From an uncultured Bacteroidota bacterium (GTDB taxonomy: Bacteria > Bacteroidota > Bacteroidia > UKL13-3): a stretch of DNA of 64,000 nt. Positions 51,532 through 59,162 of the stretch are shown here, piece after piece. The notes under the pieces are model-generated. The model saw nothing but the letters and a program-made list of their open reading frames with translations, was not told where the DNA came from and did not search any database. The translations under genes and the position numbers were made by a program. The stretch lies in the NCBI GenBank assembly GCA_903897855.1, contig CAIUDH010000026.1, positions 62,001-126,000 on the forward strand, read 5' to 3'. How positions within the stretch are numbered: the first letter of the stretch is position 1; each line of letters opens with the position of its first letter.

Positions 51532-52276
51532 AAAATTGTTTAACTTTAATATCTGTCGACTGGCTTAATTCGGCATACGTTCCGGTAGCATAACAAACGC
51601 CATCGATGAGCATAACAATTCGGTTTGATGTTATTTTCACACAGCTCATATCGTGTGAAATAATAATGGAGGAAGTGTTATATTTTTGTTGAATCTCTAA
51701 CATCAGGTTACTTATCTCTCTACTTGTAATGGGGTCGAGGCCAGTGGTGGGCTCATCATAGAGAATAATATTGGGCTTAAGAATTAAGGTACGTGCTAAG
51801 GCGATTCGTTTTCTCATGCCGCCTGAAAGCTCGGCGGGCATTTTATCGATGGTGTCAACCAGTCCAACGTTCGATAGGGCATGTCGCACCAACTCATTCA
51901 CACTTTCCTTGGTGGTTTTTATCCAATGCCTGCGTAGTGGAAATTCAAGATTTTCGCGCACGGTCATCGAATCATAGAGTGCGTTGCTTTGGAATAAGAA
52001 ACCCACTTTTACCCTTAGTTTATCCAAGGCATCATGAGAAAGCTCCGGCACTTCATCGCCATAAACTTTGATACTACCTGCATCGGGGGTGAGGAGTCCA
52101 ATAAGACATTTTATCAGAACAGATTTTCCCGAGCCTGACTTGCCTAATACCACTAAATTTTCGCCCTGATGCAGTTCGAGGTCAAAATTGCGTAGCACAT
52201 GACTCCCTCCAAACGACTTTTTTAAGCCTTTAATCTGTATAACAGGGGGATCCTTGAATTGGCTCTTGGAGGTCAT
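51524..52276 (-). CDS. mlaF: MCE transporter ATP-binding protein (MlaF-like)
   Basis: ABC ATPase of 250 aa: Walker A GKSGSGKS, Q-loop FLFQSNALYDSMTV, signature LSGGMRKRIALART, Walker B IILYDEPTTGLDPITS and the switch His IISHDM. The LSGGMRKR signature is typical of MlaF. Its start overlaps the permease stop. Confidence 0.92.
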   Translation of the reverse strand: MTSKSQFKDPPVIQIKGLKKSFGGSHVLRNFDLELHQGENLVVLGKSGSGKSVLIKCLIGLLTPDAGSIKVYGDEVPELSHDALDKLRVKVGFLFQSNALYDSMTVRENLEFPLRRHWIKTTKESVNELVRHALSNVGLVDTIDKMPAELSGGMRKRIALARTLILKPNIILYDEPTTGLDPITSREISNLMLEIQQKYNTSSIIISHDMSCVKITSNRIVMLIDGVCYATGTYAELSQSTDIKVKQFFD

Positions 52277-53040
52277 AGGATGCTTAGGATATCGGCAATT
52301 TGGGCAGCCATTAAATCAATAATAAAGACAACAAAGATGGAAGTTACCACGGAAGAGTTCGCTGCTCTACCAACTCCCTGAGTACCGTTGGTGGTTGAAA
52401 ACCCTTTAAAACAGCCAATGATTCCAATAGCGAAGCCAAAAAAGAATGCTTTAATGATAGAGGGTAACACATCTCCAAAACTAAGTGATTCAAAAACCTG
52501 GTTACTGAAAAGATGGAAACTCACCACCTGTTTCATATTCACGCCCAAAAAAGCCCCGTAGAGTGCGATGGTATCGCTTAGAACGATTAAAAGCGGGATC
52601 ATCAAGATGGCAGCGAAAACGCGTGTTACCACGAGATACTTAAAGGGGTTTGTACCCGACACCTCCATGGCATCGATTTGTTCGGTGACTTTCATTGAGC
52701 CAAGCTCTGCACCAATGCTGGAACCTATTTTTCCGGCGCAAATTAAAGCTGTGATTACTGGCACTATTTCTCTTACTAATGAAACAGCAACGACCGAAGG
52801 CAACCAGGACTCAGCTCCAAAAGCCTGGAGTGAAGGCTGCGATTGAATGGTAATAACCAACCCCATAATTAACCCCGTAATGGCTACGAGTGGAAGTGTT
52901 TTGTTACCGATATTGAAACACTGCCTGAAAAATTCGGCAAATTCATATCGTGGCTTAAATCCTTCCCGAAAGAACCGAAGCATAAAGCGATACAACTCGC
53001 CTATCTCACTTAAGAAGTCGTCCAATACACTCGAATTCAT
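52273..53040 (-). CDS. mlaE: MCE transporter permease (MlaE-like)
   Basis: 255 aa membrane protein of the MlaE family: PLVAITGLIMGLVITIQSQ, AGKIGSSIGAELGSMKVTEQIDAMEVSGTNPFKYLVVTR and GFAIGIIGCFKGFSTTNGTQGVGRAANSSVV. Its ATG overlaps the TGA of the short Usp gene (ATGA), so translation is coupled. Confidence 0.92.
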   Translation of the reverse strand: MNSSVLDDFLSEIGELYRFMLRFFREGFKPRYEFAEFFRQCFNIGNKTLPLVAITGLIMGLVITIQSQPSLQAFGAESWLPSVVAVSLVREIVPVITALICAGKIGSSIGAELGSMKVTEQIDAMEVSGTNPFKYLVVTRVFAAILMIPLLIVLSDTIALYGAFLGVNMKQVVSFHLFSNQVFESLSFGDVLPSIIKAFFFGFAIGIIGCFKGFSTTNGTQGVGRAANSSVVTSIFVVFIIDLMAAQIADILSIL

Positions 53041-53252
53041 TGATATTTTGGTATTGTATTTAATCGTGAAGGGCCGGTAGCGGAACCTTGGTAAGATACT
53101 TCATATTTACCGGTATTAGAGTGTATTACTGGGGCTTCAAAAAGATTAAAGAGCGAGCGTTTGCAGATTAATTTTTGTGCTAAGGAGGCGGCATACTGGC
53201 AGGCATTGAGCGACGATTGGTTAAAATCGGTTCCAACAATGATAGTTTTCAT
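53037..53252 (-). CDS. truncated universal stress protein
   Basis: 71 aa. It begins like a UspA domain (MKTIIVGTDFNQSSLNACQY, then a second strand with LFEAPVIHSN) but stops after about 50 homologous residues, where the family normally has about 140. The stop codon overlaps the mlaE start, so the reading frame may be kept for coupling even if the protein is a remnant. A short functional peptide cannot be excluded. Confidence 0.55.
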   Translation of the reverse strand: MKTIIVGTDFNQSSLNACQYAASLAQKLICKRSLFNLFEAPVIHSNTGKYEVSYQGSATGPSRLNTIPKYQ

Positions 53253-53330
53253 GATGATTTTTTGAATTCGTAAATTTTAATACCAGTATCGTATACGAAG
53301 GTAGGCTAATAAGTTGTTTACAGATAATTT

Positions 53331-53711
53331 TTAATTGCTCAACTCCTCGCCTTGTTTGTTCTGTTCTTCTAAAGTCCAGTCTTGGGTAAGGGTTGTTTCG
53401 AGCCAAACTTTCCCCGATTTTCTATAAACCAAGACGCCCAAACCATAAGTATCATGAAATTTTTGATTCAATTTTTCTACGGTCATCGATGGGATGATGC
53501 AGATTTCTATCTCTTTATCATGTTCTTTAAACTCTCCTAAAGTTTTACTATCATATTTTAAAAATTTCAAGGAGGAGGCGCTATTAGGAAGGTTTGGTTT
53601 TAAAAAAAACTCCAGCTTCAAATAGGGGAAAATCGTATTGAATTCCTCCTTCACGGAGGATATTTTCCGGTGATCATAAACCATTATTTGTAAGAGGTCG
53701 TTTTTCATCAT
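53331..53711 (-). CDS. hypothetical protein
   Basis: 126 aa, not recognised; soluble, mixed alpha/beta, without a signal peptide. Features seen: MVYDHRKISSVKEEF, FLKYDSKTLGEFKEHDKE, CIIPSMTVEKLNQKFHDTYGLGVLVYRKSGKVW. The GLGVxVYRKSG stretch looks like a strand-turn of a small ligand-binding or ubiquitin-like fold, which is a guess. It is the first sizeable ORF of the FNR-boxed Usp/MCE transcription unit. Confidence 0.6.
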   Translation of the reverse strand: MMKNDLLQIMVYDHRKISSVKEEFNTIFPYLKLEFFLKPNLPNSASSLKFLKYDSKTLGEFKEHDKEIEICIIPSMTVEKLNQKFHDTYGLGVLVYRKSGKVWLETTLTQDWTLEEQNKQGEELSN

Positions 53712-53712
53712 T

Positions 53713-53805
53713 TTAATTTATTTCTGTGAAAAGCGACTCCTGTAAATAGCCTTGACAGAGCAATTTTGCTTTATTTTTTGTGTATTTAATTATAGTCGAT
53801 GACAT
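53713..53805 (-). CDS. possible 30-codon leader ORF
   Basis: An ATG at 53805 (minus strand) opens a 30-codon frame (MSSTIIKYTKNKAKLLCQGY at the start). It ends with TAA one base before the ATG of the 126-aa gene. It lies in an otherwise unexplained leader of about 185 nt. No strong Shine-Dalgarno is seen, as is usual in Bacteroidota. It may be a leader peptide or chance. Confidence 0.3.
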   Translation of the reverse strand: MSSTIIKYTKNKAKLLCQGYLQESLFTEIN

Positions 53806-53865
53806 ATTTTTATAAACTTGTTGCCCTCTATTTCGAATACTTCTGCGTTGTTTAATGCAAATAGC

Positions 53866-53888
53866 ATAGACGTCACGAAGCCGTCTAT
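53866..53888 (-). other. hairpin near the 5' end of the predicted Usp/MCE mRNA
   Basis: ATAGACG and CGTCTAT form a 7-bp stem with a 9-nt loop, starting about 8 nt after the transcription start predicted from the -7 box at 53907-53900. It could protect the 5' end. Confidence 0.4.
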
Positions 53889-53899
53889 TTTAGTAATAA

Positions 53900-53964
53900 C
53901 AAAAATATAGTCTCAAAATGGAATCGTGCATGAGGATGGTCAGCAGACGATATGATTAATATCA
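53900..53964 (-). promoter_or_regulatory. tandem FNR-like boxes and -7 box upstream of the Usp/MCE operon
   Basis: TGAGGATGGTCA (53931-53942) and TGATTAATATCA (53953-53964) have centres 22 bp apart. The minus-strand -7 box TATTTTTG lies at 53907-53900, 29.5 bp from the proximal centre. The rest of the 53712-54107 gap holds a leader ORF and hairpin (described separately) and nothing else I can identify. Confidence 0.68.
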
Positions 53965-54107
53965 GTTTTTGTGGCTTCTCGAGAAAAGGCGGTGTTTGAA
54001 AAGCACAAGCAGGGCCTTTGTTTCAGAAGGATCATTTTAAAAAGAAAATATTTAGCCCCCCCTAAATTTGCTAAAGACTAACCACAATCATGTAGGGAAG
54101 TGAGATT

Positions 54108-55166
54108 TTAATTTTTCATCTCGGCCAATTTATCGTATTCTAGAATCGTTATTTTCCCTCCAGCGACATCAATAAACTTTTCTTCTTTAAAGTCGCTCAG
54201 GGTACGTATCACTGTTTCGGTAGCGGTGCCAACAAGGTTTGCAAGATCCTCTCTTGAAACATTCATGCTGAATATTTTTTCTCCTTCTTTTTTATATTTA
54301 TTGGAGAGTTTAACGAGGGCCTCTGCCACTCTTTTCCTAACCGAGTTGTAGGCCAACTTGAGTAGTTGTTTCTCATTTTCTCTCAAGTTATTCGAAAGAA
54401 TCTCGATGAATTTTTTCGATACTCCATGATTGAGGTAGAGCAGTGAGAAGAAATCTTCTTTGGGGAGCATATAAATCTCTGAATCTTCAAGTGTAGTAGC
54501 CGACCCCGAATGTTTTTCTTCTTGTAAAAGGGAGAGGTATCCAAAAAAATCTCCTTCATTATGGAGTGCCGTGATAAGTTCTTTTCCGGCTTCATTGGTT
54601 TGATAAATTTTTACCTTTCCCTTACTTACAAAATACACCCCTCTCGGATAACTTCCTTCTTTATAAATATCATCTTTCTTTTTATAGTGTCGCAAATCAT
54701 GTTCTTCTGATAGTTTTTTTAGCGATTCTATTCCTTTCGCTTCAGCAAGAAAATTATTGATACCTTCTAAATTCTTAGTAAACACATTTTTTAGGATGTC
54801 ATTCTTCTTGAGTCGGCTTTCAATAGCATTGAGTAACTCCACATCGTCGAATGGCTTCGTCAAATAGTCGTCAGCACCCATTTCCATCCCTTTTCGAAGG
54901 TCGCTTCGCTCGGCTTTTGCCGTTAAAAAAATGAAAGGTATACCGGAAGTATCTTCGTTTTTTGCCAATAAATGAAGAACGCCATAACCATCGAGTACAG
55001 GCATCATGATATCACAGATAATCAAATCGGGACTTTCTTTTTGAGCCAATTCTACGCCTTCTTTGCCATTACTGGCTGTTAGTACATGATATTGAGCCAA
55101 TTTTAGGATTTCGGCTGTGTTCTCGCGCACATCAGCATTGTCTTCAATTAAAAGAATTGTCTTCAT
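54108..55166 (-). CDS. receiver-CRP/FNR fusion transcription regulator
   Basis: 352 aa: receiver domain (about 1-120; phospho-Asp D52 in IICDIMMPVLDG, K104), cyclic-nucleotide-binding-type beta-roll (about 150-265; GVYFVSKGKVKIYQ, GDFFGYLSLLQ) and a C-terminal CRP-type HTH (VSREDLANLVGTATETVIRT). In the recognition helix E318 and R321 match the residues of FNR/CRP that read TGA half-sites. There is no FNR-type N-terminal cysteine cluster, so oxygen sensing through a bound Fe-S is unlikely; phosphorylation by the kinase encoded 3 nt upstream is the likely input. It is the best candidate to bind the TGA-N6-TCA boxes of this window. Confidence 0.9.
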   Translation of the reverse strand: MKTILLIEDNADVRENTAEILKLAQYHVLTASNGKEGVELAQKESPDLIICDIMMPVLDGYGVLHLLAKNEDTSGIPFIFLTAKAERSDLRKGMEMGADDYLTKPFDDVELLNAIESRLKKNDILKNVFTKNLEGINNFLAEAKGIESLKKLSEEHDLRHYKKKDDIYKEGSYPRGVYFVSKGKVKIYQTNEAGKELITALHNEGDFFGYLSLLQEEKHSGSATTLEDSEIYMLPKEDFFSLLYLNHGVSKKFIEILSNNLRENEKQLLKLAYNSVRKRVAEALVKLSNKYKKEGEKIFSMNVSREDLANLVGTATETVIRTLSDFKEEKFIDVAGGKITILEYDKLAEMKN

Positions 55167-55169
55167 AGG

Positions 55170-56351
55170 TTACTGAGGGATTATAATGGTAAATATGGTT
55201 CCTATATTTTGTGTACTTTGAAAGTCGATTGATCCGTTCATCTGTTCGGCATATTTTGCTACGATATGTAAACCCAAGCCTGTACCTTGTATGTGGGCGG
55301 CATTATGCCCTCTGAAAAAACGTTCAAACAAATGTTTTTGGTCTTCTTGTGAAATACCTATCCCATTATCCTTGATGGAAATGCGCACCGCAGAGTTTGT
55401 AACATGGGCTCTAATTTCAATCTCTCCATTTTCTTTCGTAAATTTAATGGCATTGGAAATAAAATTAAATAAAATATTTTTCAAGATTTTTTTATCGAGA
55501 GAAACGACTTCATTTCCGGTATGTTGATGAATGAAATGCTGCCCCTCTCTGGCTAATGAATGCATCTCTGAAATAATCTCTGTGATAAACGTTTTGAGGT
55601 TCAACGATTCTGGCATATTCTCAATTTTCCCTTCTTCTAATTTCCCTACCGACAGTAGGTCATTTAAAATGTCGGTAAGGTTATTGATGGAAGTTTTTAT
55701 TTTATTGACATGCTTGGCCTGATTTATTTTGTCGTTATGTTCCCCGTATTTGGTAACCAAAGAAAGAGAAGATAACATGGTGGTGAGCGGCGTCCTGAAT
55801 TCGTGTGATGCCATGGAAACGAATCGAGATTTTAATTCATTGAGTTCTTTTTCTTTATGAAGGGCATTAAATAATTCCTTTTTTGTTTTCTCTAGTTCCT
55901 GAATCGCTTCCTCTAAAATAAGGGTTCTGTTTTTTACGTGTTTCTCAAGTTCTGTCGAATAATTTTTAAGTTTTTCTTTGGCTTGCGTAGAAATTGTTGT
56001 ATCCAATATAAAGGCGATCACAAAAGTACCTTCTGCAGTGGTATAGGGGCTTAGACTTATTTCAACGGGAAACTCAGTACCATCTTTTTTCAATCCAAAA
56101 ATGTCGGTGGTGGTTCCCATGGATCGTGGGTGAGGATTTCTATTAAACCGATCAACATGATCAGGATGTTTCTCGGTAAATTTTTTTGGAACTAACACTT
56201 CGATTTTTTTACCGATCAATTCCCCGGCATTATATCCGAATAGTTTTTCTGCACTCGGGTTAATCTGAATAATTTCACGAAGTTTATTGATCACCAAAAT
56301 ACCTTCGGTAGCATAAACAAATAGGACATCGTTGCTTGCTGAAACTGTCAT
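55170..56351 (-). CDS. soluble PAS-domain histidine kinase
   Basis: 393 aa without membrane helices. PAS domain near 10-125 (TEGILVINKLREIIQINPSAEKLFGYNAGELIGK), coiled coil, HisKA with SMASHEFRTPLTTML, and HATPase with NILFNFISNAIKFT, DNGIGIS and GTGLGLHIVAKYAEQM. It ends 3 nt before the receiver-CRP gene, which it should phosphorylate. The signal bound by the PAS domain (heme, flavin or other) cannot be told. A -7-like box TAAATTTG lies at 56380-56373. Confidence 0.9.
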   Translation of the reverse strand: MTVSASNDVLFVYATEGILVINKLREIIQINPSAEKLFGYNAGELIGKKIEVLVPKKFTEKHPDHVDRFNRNPHPRSMGTTTDIFGLKKDGTEFPVEISLSPYTTAEGTFVIAFILDTTISTQAKEKLKNYSTELEKHVKNRTLILEEAIQELEKTKKELFNALHKEKELNELKSRFVSMASHEFRTPLTTMLSSLSLVTKYGEHNDKINQAKHVNKIKTSINNLTDILNDLLSVGKLEEGKIENMPESLNLKTFITEIISEMHSLAREGQHFIHQHTGNEVVSLDKKILKNILFNFISNAIKFTKENGEIEIRAHVTNSAVRISIKDNGIGISQEDQKHLFERFFRGHNAAHIQGTGLGLHIVAKYAEQMNGSIDFQSTQNIGTIFTIIIPQ

Positions 56352-56544
56352 TTAGGGAGCTTAATCACGGGACAAATTTAGGTGTTTCGATTTGAAAGAA
56401 TAGATAATAGTTAAAATTAAATAAAAGCATCAATTGGCCTAAAAAGTAAGTATTGTATTTCAAGCAAATAGTTTATGGAGCGCCAACAAATATCAATATT
56501 TTGTGTTTAAAGTTTTAAGTTCAACGAGTTAAACGGAATCTTTC

Positions 56545-56574
56545 TTTGATTAACGAATTTGTTTTCTACTTTCG
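56545..56574 (+). promoter_or_regulatory. promoter of rsmA
   Basis: TTTG (56545-56548), an 18-bp gap and TACTTTCG (56567-56574) form a clear Bacteroidota -33/-7 pair. It lies inside the longest reading frame of rsmA and so rules out starts upstream of about 56580. Confidence 0.6.
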
Positions 56575-56594
56575 CAGCTTGTTATTTGTATCTA

Positions 56595-57365
56595 TTGAAA
56601 GTTCAACCGAAGAAACATTTAGGGCAGCATTTTTTAAAGAATGAGGCCATTGCTCAGGATATTGCCCAGAGTCTTTTATACCGGCTTCCTTATAAAAAGG
56701 TGCTGGAAATAGGAGCCGGAATGGGCGTGCTCACAAAATACTTACTTGAAGATCAACGCTTTGAAACATGGGTGGTTGAGATTGATAGCGAGAGTATACT
56801 GTATTTGCAAGCGCATTATCTGCCGATTACCTCACGTCTACTCGAGCAAGATTTTTTATGGATGGATCTGCAAAAATTTTCTCCGGAACCTTTTGCTATT
56901 ATTGGGAATTTTCCCTATAATATTTCGTCTCAAATATTATTTAAGGCACTTGAAAATAAAAATGTAGTGTGTGAGGTGGTAGGGATGTTTCAAAAGGAAG
57001 TGGCACAGCGTATTGCCTCTCCTCCAGGAAGTCGAGAATATGGTATCTTAAGTGTATTGCTTCAGGCCTTTTATGATATTGAATATTTATTTACGGTGAA
57101 TGAAAATGAGTTTAATCCTCCTCCAAAGGTAAAGAGCGGAGTCATTCGTTTGGTTAGAAACGCAACCGAAACTCTGGCCTGTGATGAAGCAAAATTTAAA
57201 CTGGTGGTAAAAACGGGGTTTAATCAGCGCCGGAAAACTTTGAGAAATGCCTTGCAATCGCTCGTGAATGAGAAGAGTATTTTGTCAGACGAAATCTATT
57301 CAAAACGCGCTGAACAATTGTCGGTAGCCGATTTTGTCTGGATTACACAGCAGCTTTTCGCATGA
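56595..57365 (+). CDS. rsmA: 16S rRNA dimethyladenosine transferase
   Basis: KsgA/RsmA. I choose the TTG start at 56595, which gives the family's usual N-terminus KVQPKKHLGQHFLKNEAI. The frame is open further upstream, but a promoter lies there. Further motifs: VLEIGAGMGVLTKYL (SAM site), IIGNFPYNISSQILF (catalytic NxPY-type), MFQKEVAQRI and FNQRRKTLRNAL. It dimethylates A1518/A1519 of 16S rRNA. Confidence 0.93.
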   Translation: MKVQPKKHLGQHFLKNEAIAQDIAQSLLYRLPYKKVLEIGAGMGVLTKYLLEDQRFETWVVEIDSESILYLQAHYLPITSRLLEQDFLWMDLQKFSPEPFAIIGNFPYNISSQILFKALENKNVVCEVVGMFQKEVAQRIASPPGSREYGILSVLLQAFYDIEYLFTVNENEFNPPPKVKSGVIRLVRNATETLACDEAKFKLVVKTGFNQRRKTLRNALQSLVNEKSILSDEIYSKRAEQLSVADFVWITQQLFA

Positions 57366-57424
57366 TCTGTTCGTCGATGACGAATTGTCGAAAACGGTTT
57401 TTGGGGCTTTTAAAGACGGATCAT

Positions 57425-58450
57425 CTAATTTTTATCAAAGTATAATATTCCCTTTTTTACGGTCAGATACTCCTCAAAATTATTGACATAGAGCGCTCCT
57501 GTACCAAGGCCTTGGGGCATGGAGAATTTTAAAGTACCACAATATTGGGCAATAGCATTCAAGCCAATATTGCTTTCTAAGGCGGAGGTGATCCACCATC
57601 CAATATTGTTTTTGGATGCAGTATCAATTAAACGGTTACAGTTTTTAAATCCACCCAGTAAGGTAGGTTTCAATACAATAAACTGGGGCCGAATATAGTT
57701 AAGAAGTTTTTCACTCGTACCTATCACATTCGCTCCAATAAGCTCTTCATCCAAAGCAATAGGTAATTTGGTTTCGGCACAGAGTTGTTGCATCGCATCG
57801 TGTTGATTCGATTTTATGGGTTGTTCGATACTATGAAGTTCAAAGGTGGCTAGGTCATTCAGCTTTTGCTTCGCATCGTCTATGGTAAAGGCACCATTGG
57901 CATCCACACGTAAGGTGATTTTATGAGCGCTGTACTTTTTTCTCACCTGCTCAAGTAAACGGCATTCTTCATCAAAATCGAGCGCACCGATTTTTAATTT
58001 TATACAAGTATAACCCGCTTCTATCTTTTGCTCAATTTGCTGCCACATGTTTTCTTTGCTGGCCATCCACACCAATCCATTAATTGGGATTCCTTCTTTT
58101 TTTTCGGTGAAGGCAGAGTGAAAGAGGAGGTAAGGCTCTTTATATTTTAGCTTTTCGAAGGCGCATTCCAAAGCAAATTGTATGGATGGAAAATGTTGTA
58201 ACTGCAAGACGTCATAAATTTCAAGGATGTCATTTTGTTCGTTGAGATAGGTGCAAACCTCGAGCATTTTCTCCTCCATTTTAGGCATGGAATCGATGCT
58301 CAAATCGGGCAATGGTGCAGCCTCAGCTACAGCCACGTGGGAGCCATTGGAGAGGGTTAACAGATACATGACCTTCTCGTTGTAACTACCGCGGCTGGTA
58401 TGTGCCGGAACTTTAAATTGCAAAAGATGTTTTTTATAGGAAGCCTGCAT
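57425..58450 (-). CDS. menC: o-succinylbenzoate synthase
   Basis: Enolase-superfamily protein of 341 aa with the metal-ligand and base pattern of OSBS: KLKIGALDFDEE, LRVDANGAF, SIEQPI, ALDEEL and VLKPTLLGG, then the C-terminal TSALESNIGLNAIAQ. It acts in menaquinone synthesis. A dipeptide-epimerase-type enzyme of the same fold is the alternative. Menaquinone fits the NrfD-type complex. Confidence 0.85.
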   Translation of the reverse strand: MQASYKKHLLQFKVPAHTSRGSYNEKVMYLLTLSNGSHVAVAEAAPLPDLSIDSMPKMEEKMLEVCTYLNEQNDILEIYDVLQLQHFPSIQFALECAFEKLKYKEPYLLFHSAFTEKKEGIPINGLVWMASKENMWQQIEQKIEAGYTCIKLKIGALDFDEECRLLEQVRKKYSAHKITLRVDANGAFTIDDAKQKLNDLATFELHSIEQPIKSNQHDAMQQLCAETKLPIALDEELIGANVIGTSEKLLNYIRPQFIVLKPTLLGGFKNCNRLIDTASKNNIGWWITSALESNIGLNAIAQYCGTLKFSMPQGLGTGALYVNNFEEYLTVKKGILYFDKN

Positions 58451-58498
58451 AGGATCGCAAAGGTATATTAAATAAAAATTGCTTAAAATTGCGTGTCC

Positions 58499-59020
58499 AT
58501 GCGTTTAACAAGAGTTTTTTCAGCCATAGTTCTGGGAGTAATACTACTTCAAAGCTCTGTTATGTTAATTTTTTGGCAATCTCAGGTTGAGCAGCTACAC
58601 TTTAAAAACTGGGATGCTAATGTTTCAGAGGATATCGTAAAACTAAGTTTAACTTATGATGAGTATGAAAAATGCAGGGTGAACAGTCATGAGATTCGAA
58701 TTCATAATGAGATGTATGATATTAAACGCTGCACGAGGACGGCGTTGGGCGTTGAATTGATAGCGGTATGTGACCCTGAAGAAAAGCGCTTGAGCGATAA
58801 TATTTCTAATTTATTTTCTTCTGCAAACGCCACAGCGGATGGTTCAAAAAGAATTCAATTATCCATCCTTTTTACGCTGAATTATATTCATCCTCTGTAT
58901 GAATTCACCTTCGAAGAGGCGAGTTTCTTTACTCGGCTTCATTTTCAGAACCTCTTGTCGGAGACTACTCATTACGGTGATATCGCAACACCACCTCCGA
59001 AATTGAAACTGACCACCTAA
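58499..59020 (+). CDS. hypothetical exported protein upstream of TonB receptor
   Basis: About 173 aa; I take ATG 58499 over a GTG at 58493. One hydrophobic N-terminal segment (VFSAIVLGVILLQSSVMLIF) acts as a signal or anchor, followed by a small body with three Cys and a Pro-rich tail (TPPPKLKLTT). The family is not recognised. It is probably cotranscribed with the receptor 142 bp downstream and may assist it in metal uptake. Confidence 0.55.
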   Translation: MRLTRVFSAIVLGVILLQSSVMLIFWQSQVEQLHFKNWDANVSEDIVKLSLTYDEYEKCRVNSHEIRIHNEMYDIKRCTRTALGVELIAVCDPEEKRLSDNISNLFSSANATADGSKRIQLSILFTLNYIHPLYEFTFEEASFFTRLHFQNLLSETTHYGDIATPPPKLKLTT

Positions 59021-59162
59021 TATTTTTTTTATTTCCAGGTTCATTTTATTTTACCTTGGAAGTATTCATATTGTATCCTAAAGAAACAGGAGTTTCTTCT
59101 TTGGTTTATCGACCTTAGATTTTGGGAACAGTTTATCTTTTTTAAATTATTTATTTTCTAAT

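Noticed and set aside
50557-53040. MCE genes as an aromatic-compound uptake system
   Set aside because: The subunits match the Mla lipid transporter family and nothing links them to aromatic substrates except possible co-regulation.
53037-53252. Short Usp as an intact gene
   Set aside because: Only the first third of a UspA domain is present, so it is listed as truncated.
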